From the NCBI RefSeq assembly GCF_000516985.1, contig NW_006917094.1, positions 2,852,001 to 2,916,000 on the forward strand: a stretch of 64,000 nt of DNA, in the 5' to 3' direction. The notes beneath the pieces are model-generated. The model did not search any database. It saw only the letters and a program-made list of their open reading frames with translations, and was not told where the DNA came from. This DNA is from Pestalotiopsis fici W106-1. Taxonomy: Eukaryota > Ascomycota > Sordariomycetes > Amphisphaeriales > Sporocadaceae. Shown here piece by piece: positions 1 through 10,026 of the stretch (positions are counted from its first letter, which is position 1; every line of letters begins with the position of its first letter). Made by a program: the position numbers and the translations under genes.

Positions 1-1532
1 GACACCAACTGCGCCTTCACTGAGGACGTCGTCAAGCGGTACGAGTCGTACGGCTGGGAGGTCCTGATCGTCGATGACGGTGACAACGACCTTGACAGCA
101 TTGAGAAGGCCATTGCCAAGGCCAAGGAGAGCAAGGACAAGCCTACCATCATCAAGCTGAAGACCACCATTGGTTTCGGTTCCACCCAGCAGGGTACCCA
201 CGGTGTCCACGGCTCGCCCCTCAAGGCCGATGACATCAAGCAGCTCAAGGAGAAGTTCGGCTTCAACCCCAACGAGAGCTTCGCCGTTCCCCAGGAGGTT
301 TACGACGCCTACGGCAAGGTTTCCGCCGCCGGTGCCGCCGCCGAGGCTGAGTGGAACAAGCTGTTCGCCGAGTACGGCAACAAGTACAAGGCCGAGCACG
401 ACGACCTCGTCCGTCGCCAGACTGGTGACCTGCCCAACGGCTGGGAGAAGGCCCTCCCCGTCTACACCCCCGCAGATGCCGCTGTCGCCTCGCGAAAGCT
501 GTCCGAGACTGTCCTGTCCAAGCTCGAGTCTGCTATTCCCGAGCTGATTGGTGGTTCCGCCGATTTGACCGGCTCCAACCTGACCAGATGGAAGGGTGCC
601 GTCGACTTCCAGCCCCCCTCCACCGGCCTCGGTGACTACGCCGGTCGCTACATCCGCTACGGTGTCCGTGAGCACGGTATGGGTGCCATCATGAACGGTA
701 TTGCCGCCTACGGCTCTTTGATCCCCTACGCTGGTACCTTCCTGAACTTCGTCTCCTACGCCGCCGGCGCTGTCCGCCTGTCGGCTCTGTCCCAGGTCCG
801 CGTTATCTGGGTCGCCACCCACGACTCGATTGGTCTGGGTGAGGATGGTCCTACTCACCAGCCTATCGAGACTCTGGCCCACTTCCGTGCTCTGCCCAAC
901 TGCATGGTCTGGCGCCCTGCCGATGGTAACGAGACCAGCGCTGCCTACTACGTTGCCCTCACCTCCAAGCACACTCCCAGCATCATGGCTCTGTCCCGAC
1001 AGAACCTTCCCCAGCTGGAGGGCTCCACTATTGAGCGCGCCAGCAAGGGTGGTTACGTCCTGAGCGAGGTCGAGGGTGCCCAGGTTACCCTGGTCTCGAC
1101 TGGTTCCGAGGTCTGCATCTGCGTTGACGCCGTCAAGGAGCTTGCTGAGAAGCACAACATCAAGGCCCGTATCGTCTCTATTCCCTGCTTCGAGGTGTTC
1201 GATGCCCAGAGCAAGGAGTACAGACTCAGCGTTCTGCCCGACGGTATCCCCTCGCTGTCCGTTGAGGTCATGAGCACCATGGGCTGGGAGCGCTACACCC
1301 ACGAGCAGTTCGGTATCAACCGATTCGGTGCCTCTGGTGCCTACAAGGATGTCTACAAGGCAAGTTCAATCCCCCAGAGTTTTGTCGATATTTGCATGAC
1401 TAACCATTTCTATAGAAGTTCGAGTTCACCCCCGAGGGCATTGCCAAGCGCGCCGTTGCCACCATCGACTTCTGGAAGGACGTCCCCAACATCCGCTCGC
1501 CTATCAACCGGGCTTTCCAGCAGCTCATTTAA
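1..1532 (+). CDS. TKL1: Transketolase, C-terminal part (5' end outside window)
   Basis: Thiamine-diphosphate enzyme of the non-oxidative pentose phosphate pathway, moving two-carbon units between sugar phosphates in the cytosol. The window opens in frame 1 inside the gene. Exon 1..1359 is followed by a 56-nt intron (1360..1415) and a last exon 1416..1532 ending in TAA, giving 491 visible residues of an expected ~685. The end of the TPP-binding domain is visible (TTIGFGS, then GTHGVHGSPLK). The pyrimidine-binding domain follows (GGSADLTGSNLT, RYGVREHGMGAIMNG, HDSIGLGEDGPTHQP), with the E of the VREHGM motif being the cofactor-activating glutamate of the family. The C-terminal domain ends in FEFTPEGIAKR and FQQLI. 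The intron has a GC donor rather than GT. Only this junction gives the continuous VYK-KFEFTPEG. The yeast symbol is used by homology; paralogue identity cannot be decided here. Confidence 0.96.
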
Positions 1533-2395
1533 ATACCCCAGTCTGCGTTGCCGGATGAGCGAAAATTGGTTTCAAAAGATTTGCTGATAGAGGAACTCAG
1601 CATATAGATGAACGGGATGAAACCGTTTGTACGAACGACACGAAAGGATATTACCCATATAGAGACCAAAATACTACTGTTATTTATTTTCCACCATTGG
1701 TGAATGCATATCTATGAAAGTCGAGTGATTCAGTTAAAGGGTAATATCGTACAAGTTTGCAACAAGAAGAAAACGTCTAAACATATTTGTCCATTTTTGA
1801 ATCAACAATCTAGTTGAATGAAATAATCATAACATATACCTACCTGCCTACTTACATATCCAGTCAATGTTGAAAGATGATCCGGTTTAGGAACCCCCGA
1901 GCGTTGCGCCCCACACTTAGCGTTGACTCGGCCGCTGTCTCTGGCCAAACAGACCAATGGAAATGCGCCAATTGGACCCTGCATCAGGGGTCCGACAGCT
2001 GCTACTGCTTTGATGGTTTGGCAAGCTGTCCTCTTATCAAACCAAAAAGTGCATTGTTGCAGTATCGATCGACTGAGCCCAAGGATTGACAACGAAAGTG
2101 ATCCAACCCCCGATCGACCAACGAGCCGCCTTCAAGGACATGAGATAGGGTTCAGCACCCCATTTTATGATAGCCCATCTATGACCATTGTCATTTCTAC
2201 TTTCCAGTCAGCGCAACAAGCAGCACCTTGCGACGAAACCTCCGATGTGGTAGCTGGCTCCGCGGCCTTCCTTCTCTGAAAGCCTGCAGTGCAATTCAGA
2301 GGCACGGGCGCGCGCGCGCAAGACTGTCATCAGTTTTACAAGTCAAGTACGCACGCATTGGAACGCTGCGAGCCTGGTACTAGAGCGGAAACGAC
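1533..2395. other. Intergenic: transketolase 3' end to ERV41 start
   Basis: No convincing gene. Short open frames on both strands have no recognisable content. A short CG dinucleotide run (about 2309-2319) lies roughly 80 nt upstream of the ERV41 start. ACCT-type tetranucleotides occur near 1840-1860. Confidence 0.6.
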
Positions 2396-3682
2396 ATGAT
2401 GAACGGCTACGACGAGAAGCACAGCTTCAACGACGAGCCGGAACCCGGCAGCTTCGTCAGAGCCTTTGACGCCTTTCGTAAGATACCTCGTCCCCTCGCC
2501 CCTGCTGCTCTGCTCAGCTACTAAGCTTCTGTCGTCGCAATTACTGACTTGGCATTTTCCCTACCTCACAGCCAAGTCGAAACCGCAATATGTTCAACAA
2601 TCGGCCGGTGGCGGAAAATGGACCGTGGCCATGGGTGTCATCTCCCTCGTCCTCGTCTGGTCGGCGATAGGCGAGTGGTGGCGCGGTGTTGAGAACCACA
2701 CATATGCCGTCGAGAAGGGCGTCGGCCACAATATGCAGATCAACCTGGACATTGTTCTGCGCATGAAGTGCAAGGATATACACGTCAACGTACAAGACGC
2801 TGCCGGCGACCGCATCCTCGCCGCTTCGAAGTTGCAGGAGGACGCCACCAACTGGGTGCAGTGGGTTGACAACAAGGGCGTACACAAGCTGGGCAAGGAC
2901 GCGCACGGCAAGGTCGTTACCGGTGCCGGATTTCACGATGAGGGTTTCGGCGAAGAGCACGTTCACGACATTGTCGCGCTTGGAAAGAAGAAGCCGAAAT
3001 GGAGCAAGACACCAAGAATGTGGGGGCGCGGCGGCGGTGATAGTTGCCGCATCTACGGCAGCTTGGACCTGAACAAGGTGCAGGGTGATTTCCACATCAC
3101 TGCTCGTGGACACGGATATGCCGAGTTTGGCGAACATCTCGACCACAGCGGTAAGTTGGCCGGGCGCAGTGTAGTTGCCATGGCGCAAACGACGTACTAA
3201 TTGATGAACTAGCTTTCAACTTCTCCCACATCATCAACGAGTTCTCCTTTGGCCCCTTTTACCCGTCTCTCGTCAACCCTCTCGACCGTACCGTCAATGT
3301 AGCCAATACCGCCTTCCACAAGTTCCAGTACTTCATGTCGGTTGTGCCGACCGTCTACACCGTCGGCCACGCGCACTCGGCTTCGCAGACCATTGTCACA
3401 AACCAGTACGCCGTCAACGAGCAGAGCCACGAGATCAACGAGCGCATGTTCCCTGGTATCTTCTTCAAGTACGACATTGAGCCGATCCTGCTTACCGTCG
3501 AGGAAACCCGTGACAGCTACCTCGCCTTCCTGGTCAAGGTCGTCAACGTGCTGTCTGGTGTGGTGGTGGCTGGACACTGGGGCTTTACCATCAGCGAGTG
3601 GATTCGCGAAGTCATTGGGCGCAGGAAGAGACAGCAGAGCATGGGCATGATTGGCAACGAAAAGGGAGGATACCATGACTAG
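2396..3682 (+). CDS. ERV41: Erv41-like ER-Golgi cargo receptor (ERGIC2 family)
   Basis: Membrane protein of COPII/COPI vesicles that, with Erv46, retrieves ER residents from the early Golgi. Three exons: 2396..2477, 2572..3150 and 3213..3682, giving 376 aa. The first junction rebuilds DAFPKSKPQYVQQ, the usual start of the family. A first membrane segment (about residues 42-62, TVAMGVISLVLVWSAIGEWW) follows. The lumenal part contains DSCRIYGSLDLNKVQGDFHI and NFSHIINEFSFGPFYPSL, hallmarks of the ERGIC/Erv41-46 lumenal domain. A second hydrophobic segment lies near the C terminus (VVNVLSGVVVAGHWGF). Introns are GT-AG, and the second carries a TACTAAT branch site. Two ATGs are adjacent; the upstream one is chosen. 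ERV46 is the main alternative, but the length and single-Cys CRIYG motif favour ERV41. Confidence 0.93.
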
Positions 3683-4252
3683 GCGATTTTGATATAGTAT
3701 ACTAGAGCTAAAAAGCGGTCTCCTGGGTCATCAAGTATATTGGGATACCTGGCGTTATTAAGGTCGCATGTGATTTTTTAGTCTGATTTTCAATCTAAAG
3801 TTCATGATTATCTCGTTTCAATGGCGTTCTTTGTAGTGCCGTACTTGATTGCCCACCAACTCACGTGTCCATCAAAGACATAAAAAAAGTAGTACTGTTC
3901 TCATCTTTGCCTCATCATACTCCTTAGGCTTTCTACAATTAGTACTTGAACCTCTTGCTGACGTGTGGGATTCGCCAGACACACAACGGCTGTGCCGCCT
4001 TGGTATACTCTCCCTCTCGTCTACGTGAATTACTATACTCATGCTCCACCCATTAATTTCTCCGTCCATACAGACTAGATCTACAACAAGCAGGTCCTAG
4101 ACATTGTCCATGCAAGCCATGCTATTCGTCGCCCACCATTCTGCTCAGGTCACATAATATTAAGACACGGTTGCAATAATGAGCTATTTGACATAATTGT
4201 CAATTAGAGACAAAGTCTCAACAGCAACAGGAGATCCACAAGATCTTCTCAA
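3683..4252. other. Intergenic, ERV41 to tRNA-Thr
   Basis: No gene seen. AT-rich 3' flank of ERV41, then the 5' flank of the tRNA. The small open frames here have no recognisable content. Confidence 0.6.
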
Positions 4253-4324
4253 GCCCGCTTGGCTCATCGGTAGAGCGCCTCACTAGTAATGAGGAGGCAA
4301 TTGGTTCGACTCCAGTAGTGGGCA
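4253..4324 (+). tRNA. tRNA-Thr (anticodon AGT)
   Basis: A full cloverleaf can be drawn by hand. The acceptor stem GCCCGCT pairs with AGTGGGC plus discriminator A. The D arm is GCTC/GAGC, the anticodon stem CCTCA/TGAGG holds loop CTAGTAA (AGT), and the T arm is ATTGG/CCAGT with TTCGACT. There is no intron. The B box matches GGTTCGANTCC, but the A box (TGGCTCATCGG) departs from TRGYNNARNNG at its eighth base. The first T run that could stop Pol III is at 4378-4382, more than 50 nt downstream, so the precursor may have a long trailer. An 8-bp hairpin overlaps the 3' end. It could be a working copy or a slightly decayed one. Confidence 0.88.
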
Positions 4325-4343
4325 AGAATTAGCAGTTCTTGCC
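4321..4343. repeat. Inverted repeat overlapping the tRNA-Thr 3' end
   Basis: GGCAAGAA (4321-4328) and TTCTTGCC (4336-4343) form a perfect 8-bp stem with a 7-nt loop. The left arm includes the last bases of the tRNA acceptor strand, so in a precursor this hairpin would compete with the acceptor stem. Confidence 0.7.
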
Positions 4344-5294
4344 ACCAATCATACGGTCCTAAATAGGCCGACCGATCTTTTTGTGCTTTTTCTTACACCG
4401 TGAGAACAACAAAATTGCTATCATTTCTTATTCTTATTTTCTTTTTGGTAAGGAGTTTTCGCATACTCCTTGGTGGTGGTAGTGGTAGTGGTAGTAGTAG
4501 TAGTAGCAAGTGCTCTATTCAAATTCTTGCGCTCTTCCGACTTCTCAAATTGTCACGCAATGTGTCGTACCAAAGAAACACTCGGCAATTCGAAGACGGA
4601 AGACAATCGGCATGTTGCGGGGCTTTTTTATACCGTCTCGGCTGGTATATGCGCAAACGCGCGGTGCAAAGTATATCACTAGAATTCCAAATTATATCAT
4701 TCCCACTAGGTAAGTGGCAGTGTTATGACAAGTATTGCCTGAGGACATTAGTTCAGGTCCAATTGTAAGTGATTCAGGAGATGAACCAATTAATACAATG
4801 TCCGATTTGAGTCCGGCGAAAGCGCCGGTGCCTGCGGATACGGCCAAACAAAGCCCAGGAGACTTCATCCGAGCTCCGGCAACGTTCCCTAACTCCCCGG
4901 AACCCACCGGAGGTTCCGCAAGGTGATGAAATGGTATAAACTCGTTGAGCCAACGATTGATCAACGGCTTCAAGCTGGGTCCTTCTTGTCAATGGTGCTG
5001 CATAGGGCTTACTTTTCGTCTCTAGGCTGGAAGAAGAATTCCAAATCACCATGCTGTCCAGGCAACTTACTCGGAAACAAATTCCAAATTCTGATGATGA
5101 CCGTTGGGTTTGTGTTTACATGACATTTTCTGTTCCTAGGAGAATCTATATAAGTTGGTTCTCGCAACATGTTTACTCAGGCTTGCTACGACACGGCAAT
5201 ACTTTGTCCTCGAATATAGTACATGCCAAAGACATTGACACTTGTTAAATCTCGTTGATCTACCAGAAACAGCCACCGTCAACATTTTACTACA
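4344..5294. other. Intergenic with GGT/AGT microsatellite and promoter of the hydrolase
   Basis: Contains a GGTGGTAGT-type trinucleotide repeat at about 4470-4508. Open stretches between 4735 and 5123 on the plus strand are broken by stops and match nothing I recognise; they could be gene debris. Directly upstream of the hydrolase lies a TATA-like box. Confidence 0.5.
5147..5154 (+). promoter_or_regulatory. TATA-like box upstream of the secreted hydrolase
   Basis: TATATAAG about 140 nt upstream of the ATG at 5295, at a plausible distance for a fungal core promoter with a short 5' leader. Called on sequence and position only. Confidence 0.4.
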
Positions 5295-6632
5295 ATGCTC
5301 AGCCTCGGTCTCGCCATACTCGCCAGCCAGGCTGCGCAAGTTCTGGCCCAGAACGCAGAGCCTCTCCTGGTGGGAATAATTTACCCTGATACCTCTGGGT
5401 TGTCGCAGCCCGTACAGGTAAGTGCGCGGTGTCATGTATTTTCAAGCTGGCAGTATCCTCTGGGTCATGTCAACTGTCCAAATAGGCAACTCACAAACCC
5501 AAGAGAGCAAATGACTAATTCATATTTCTCCGAATAGCACATATCCCGAGGTGGCGCAACTGCTTGTGTCTCCGGGTTTCTTCAAGTTGAAGCCGGGACC
5601 GATGCCAATATGAACTTCGCATACGAAGCTCCTGTCAATCAGTCACAGGTCACGCAGACAATCGTCAGCCTGTGGGACTCGGGCTCACCATTGAAAGAGC
5701 AGATTATGAATGGCACCCTTTCGGTCAATGGTACTTATGATATCGGTGTCACTCTCTGCTTGCCGCAGGAGAAGCAAGGCAATCAGACACTTCACCTCCA
5801 GGTCCTTACCCACGGCATTGGTTTCGACCGTAGCTACTGGGACCTTGCGCCGGGGTATAGCTACGTCGACGTGGCCGCAGCAGCGGGCTATGCCGTCTTC
5901 TTCTACGACCGTCTCGGTGTCGGCGTCTCCTCCAAGGAGGACCCCATCAAGACGATCCAATCGCCATTGGAGCTCGAGATTCTCAATGAGCTGGTCACAA
6001 AGCTCCGGGGCGGAGCCCTAGGCGGCAATCAGCACTTCACAAGCATCATTGGCGTCGGCCACTCGTTTGGCAGCGCGTTGACCCAGGGAGTCACGGCCGC
6101 CTATCCACAGTCTTTTGACGCCGCGGTCCTGACCGGCTTCTCGACCAACGCCAGCGGCATGCCGTCTTTTTCGCTAGCTCAGATCCCCGAGATTGCGTCC
6201 ATCAACCAGCCTTACCGCTTCGCCGGCCTACCGGCCGGCTATCTCGTCGTCGGCTCGTCGTCGGCCCTGCAGACCACCTTTTGCCACTTTCCCGGTTTCG
6301 ACCCGGCCATACTCTCGCTCGCCGACGCCACAAAGGGCACCGTCACGCTGGGCGAGTATTTCACCACGGGTGCCATTGTCCAGCCGGCCGCCGACTTCCA
6401 CGGGCCCGTGGCCGTCGTGGCTGGCAACGAGGACTTGGGCTTTTGTTTTGGTAACTGCTCTTACCCGACCAATCTCTTGGCCGAGGTGCCCCTGAAGCTG
6501 TATCCCAGTGTTGCCGCCAATAACACGGCGACGTATGCTGCGCCCATGGCTGGTCATGGCTTGAATTTGCATTATTCGGCGGCCGGCGCTTTTACCTTTA
6601 TTCAGGACTTTCTCAAAAGCCACGGCTTCTGA
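5295..6632 (+). CDS. Secreted alpha/beta hydrolase
   Basis: Two exons, 5295..5417 and 5538..6632, separated by a 120-nt GT-AG intron in phase 0; 405 aa. The start codon opens a clear signal peptide (hydrophobic stretch LSLGLAILASQAAQVLA ending before QNAEP), so the product is probably exported. The nucleophile elbow GVGHSFGSAL puts the catalytic Ser near residue 217. VVAGNEDLGF is a likely acid strand and MAGHGLNLHYS holds the candidate histidine near 381-386. An oxyanion-hole-like THGIGFDRSYWD lies upstream, and several N-glycosylation sequons are visible. The family (AB hydrolase 1 type) covers esterases, lipases and haloperoxidase-like enzymes, so the substrate cannot be predicted. The neighbours give no pathway hint. 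Confidence 0.88.
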
Positions 6633-7992
6633 GAGGGGAGTTGCAGATCGAATTGCTTTGTAAATGTAGAAAATATCTGTATCAATAATAACATAGTTGT
6701 ATAAGTAGCATTCTCATACTGATAGGAATCAGAGAAAAGTATAAAAAAAATATTAAAAAATAAAGAAAAGTCAAACGGTGGCAATCACAGAGTCCTCACC
6801 CCCCAAGGTCTGATAAAAGTTCAAGTCGATACATTGAATACCAAATATGTTTATCTGAGCCAATGGGAGCCATAATGCCAGTCAACAACGGCTAAGCTTA
6901 TTTCAAAGGTAAAAATCCAACTCCCTGTGTTGGTGTCACACCTTTGCAAAAGGACTCATGCGGTCTATACAGCAACTCAGCATTTCGCGCATAATTCCTG
7001 CTGTGCAATTATAGTCAATAGAACCTTGGCACAAAGCAACCAGTAAGAGGATCTCGAAAAAGAATTGTAGGTGTGTAAGACGAGAAGAGGATGGGGGCCC
7101 ATGCAAAGTCCCAAAAATGTCATCCATTCAAACGTTAATCAGACTTCCAGACCAAAGCCAATGAACCATTCCAGGTTTATTTCTCTTACAAAATTGCCAC
7201 AGAGAAGTGCACGTTGTTGGTAACCCAAGTCTCTTGTGGCTCGAAAGTGCCGTATATTGCGCCATGCCTATCATGTATTGCGCAACTCTATAATATGAAT
7301 TACTTGCGATTATCTACAGCATAACCTTTTGAGTTATGGCAGGACAAAGGGGGGCAAGTTTAGTAAATAAGAAGAGAGATAGATACTTTTCAAGATGATG
7401 GGATGGGCACTAGAACCCCATCAATCTCTCCAACAGAGGGAGGCTGACGGAGGCCGGGGGCCAATGGCTTTTTTGCTTTACCTGCACCGCCCATCGAGAT
7501 GTCGGGCTGTGGCCACTTTTGGAGAGAAATGCCAAGAGCCCCGGCCCCGAACCAACACCAATCATCACGAAACTTGATGCTAGTTGATGCTCCTTCGACA
7601 CTATGCCGTGGCTGACGGTCCCGACTTTTCTACGGCCTAAGGGATAATAGTGGCGGGTTTCCAAATACAGCAACCTACTCTATGCCCGTTCCTCAATGGT
7701 CTCCAACATGGCTTGCATGGCTCGTGTCAGAGGATCGACAGTATCGACAGTGAGCACTAAGGTACCGTCATAGGCTGACATGGCCAAGAGAAATAAGAAC
7801 AAGAAGATGATCATGTCGCGCAACAAATGGACTGTCTCCTGGACACACCGTTCCTTTTTCTTTAGTCGATCGACAAGTTTGTTGACATTGTTGACCTTTT
7901 TGAGTATGCCCAAATAACATATACCCAAGAGTCCATTCTCTCTTTTTCTCCCTTTCGGTCGTCGCCCTGGAGGAGAGGCTCCTTGATCCATC
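6633..7992. other. Intergenic between hydrolase and lectin-like gene
   Basis: About 1.36 kb without a convincing gene. A minus-strand open frame at 7680-7994 starts next to the lectin gene's ATG and has one hydrophobic segment, but it matches no family and lies in the likely promoter. AT-rich 6640-6780 is the probable 3' UTR of the hydrolase. Confidence 0.5.
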
Positions 7993-9554
7993 ATGGATCA
8001 CTATAGCACATTAGAGGTCGACCATAACCAGCACTCAAATCCCCTGGTAACCAGTGCACCAGCACAGCAGGACTATGAACGTTTTCCCGAGGCCGTGACG
8101 GCGGCACCAGGAAGCCCACCACATTATATCAAGTCTACATTCGACGCGGACCAAAGCCAAAAGATCTCCGTCCCCGAGGGCGTCCTGGCCCCGGAAGCCG
8201 TGCCTGGACAGAACCTCTATCAGAACGTGAGCACTGGGCAAGACACGACGGGAGCTTGGACGGCGGCGGCGGCGGCGGCGGATGAGTCGCTTGCAGAGAA
8301 GAAGCCCCAAGGCAAACGGCAGCGAATATGTGGTCTCGAGCGACGCACCTTTCTCTGGGTCGCCGTGATCGCAGCAGTCCTCGCCGCCGCCGCATTGGCA
8401 GGTGGTCTGGCCGGGGGGCTGACCCACGGATCCTCCTCCTCGTCGACGGGCGCCGCCGATGCAAACAGGGTAAACGTCATGGCGACGTCGTCGCTCGCGG
8501 CGTCCAACTGGACCGACGGCCGGGGCTACAACCACCGCATCGTCTTCTTCCAGGACCCGTGGAACTCGGTGATTGCGCGGCGCTGGGACTCTCAGAACCA
8601 GACGTGGGCAACGAGCAACGTGACGGCGTCGGCGGCCAACTCGGCGTCCCCCCTGGTGGCGGCCGCCGGCACCACGCTGGCCAGCGCCGCTCTCGACTGG
8701 CCGAATGCGTACAATGTCCACGTCTACTTTCTCGACCCCTGGAACATTGTGCGCAGCGCCTACAGCGATAGCCCCGTGCAGCTGCCCGACCTCTGGAAAA
8801 ACGACACGCTGGGTTCGGCGCAGCTCCACGCCCTCTCGGGCTCCAAGCTGGCCGCCGCCTGGGCCCGCGGCTCGACGCCCACCGACGTCGGGGTCTGGAC
8901 CGTGGCCTGGCAAGGACCGGACCGCGGCTTCATCAAGGTGGCCAACTTTAGTGACTACAGCGCCGGTGTCAACGCCGTGGACGCCAACAAAGTTGCCGGC
9001 AACACCTCCCTGGCCCTCGTGCCGCAGTACGGTGGTGTCCAGGACAACCTTGGTCTCATCAGCCAGAGCTTCACGAGCGAGACGGCCGGTCCGTTCCAGG
9101 TGAGCTCCTTTAACCAGACGTGGAATAAGAATCGTGAGTCAAATCCTATAGCCATGCTCTCCTCTTTTAGTCGGATCATCAAGTGAAAATTGCACACTCC
9201 AGTGGCGACTCTCATGCTGACGGATCAACCGCAGCCGACGATGTGATACCCGATGTTCCACTTCCTGCATCAAACCAGCACGTAGCCGTGACCAAATGGG
9301 GTACATGGTCCAGGACTCTTTGCTATGCCCTCCTCGACGACGGGACAATGCGAGGCAGCTGGTGGGAGGACGAGGCAGAGCAAAATGCCCTTTCTAGTCT
9401 CAATTTCGATGGCGGACCGACGGCCAACTTCTCATCTATTGCAATGACTCTGGATGCCATGTTCTATGGCATTAATGGAGATGAAATCCACGAATATTCG
9501 GTGGACGGAACGGACGCATCAAGGTTGAATTATGTTGGCAGGATATACCCATGA
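7993..9554 (+). CDS. Membrane-anchored fucose-specific-lectin-like protein
   Basis: Exons 7993..9133 and 9235..9554 (101-nt intron); 486 aa. Three possible acceptors were tested and only the one ending at 9234 keeps the frame, giving WNKN-PDDVIPDVPL. Residues 1-115 are polar and lack a signal peptide, with an alanine run from a GCG repeat near 8258-8280. One membrane span follows (about 118-145, TFLWVAVIAAVLAAAALAGG), preceded by basic residues, which implies a type II topology with the large C-terminal part outside. That part has blade-like repeats: FFQDPWNSVIARRWD, then FLDPWNIVRSAYSD, later WGTWSRTLCYALLDDGTMRG. They resemble the six-bladed fungal fucose-specific lectin fold. Carbohydrate binding at the cell surface is inferred from family only. 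Sugar-contact residues were not checked. Confidence 0.8.
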
Positions 9555-10026
9555 GAATTGATGTGGAACAGTAAAGGTTAGCAATTGTGAAGATATTGAA
9601 AACATAGTTTTCATACATGATTGCATGATTCATCTTTCTCTCGACCCATCGGTGCAGTACAGGACAGAAAATTTAAGCTCAGGCACATCAAGAGCATTCA
9701 TGTCGGACACGTAGTCAGTAAAATCATAAATTCAGGTACACAAACTATCGTACGAGCGAACCCATATACCTCGATGTGCTAGCAATCTGAGGGTGCTTCG
9801 TCGAGGGAGCGAATAAAATGTCATCGAGTAAATGTTTCTGGAAACACACCTGTGGAACAAGAACAAGTAACTGCAAAGAAAGAAACGCCCCCTGTCCCCC
9901 GCAATTGTCAGGAAATCGCAATAAATACGAACACAAGGCAGAAAATTGGCTTCAGTCCAGGACTCCAATTCCCATAACATGGCATGAGCACTGCATCATT
10001 TGTGCAGGCAGTCGTTCAAGAAGTTC
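9555..10026. other. Intergenic, convergent 3' ends of lectin-like gene and NBR1
   Basis: 472 nt of 3' flank shared by two convergent genes. No further feature seen. Confidence 0.6.

Noticed and set aside
2541..3188. 215-codon minus-strand open frame
   Set aside because: Antisense of ERV41 exon 2, which has clear family motifs.
4400..4768. 122-codon plus-strand frame over the trinucleotide repeat
   Set aside because: Its content comes from a GGT/AGT microsatellite and AT-rich DNA. No family match.
7680..7994. Minus-strand 104-codon frame head-to-head with the lectin-like gene
   Set aside because: It has a hydrophobic segment but no recognisable family, sits in a likely promoter, and overlaps the neighbouring start codon. 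Not enough to call a gene.
8035..8913. 292-codon minus-strand open frame
   Set aside because: Antisense shadow of the GC-rich lectin-like gene. Arg/Gly-rich translation without domain content.
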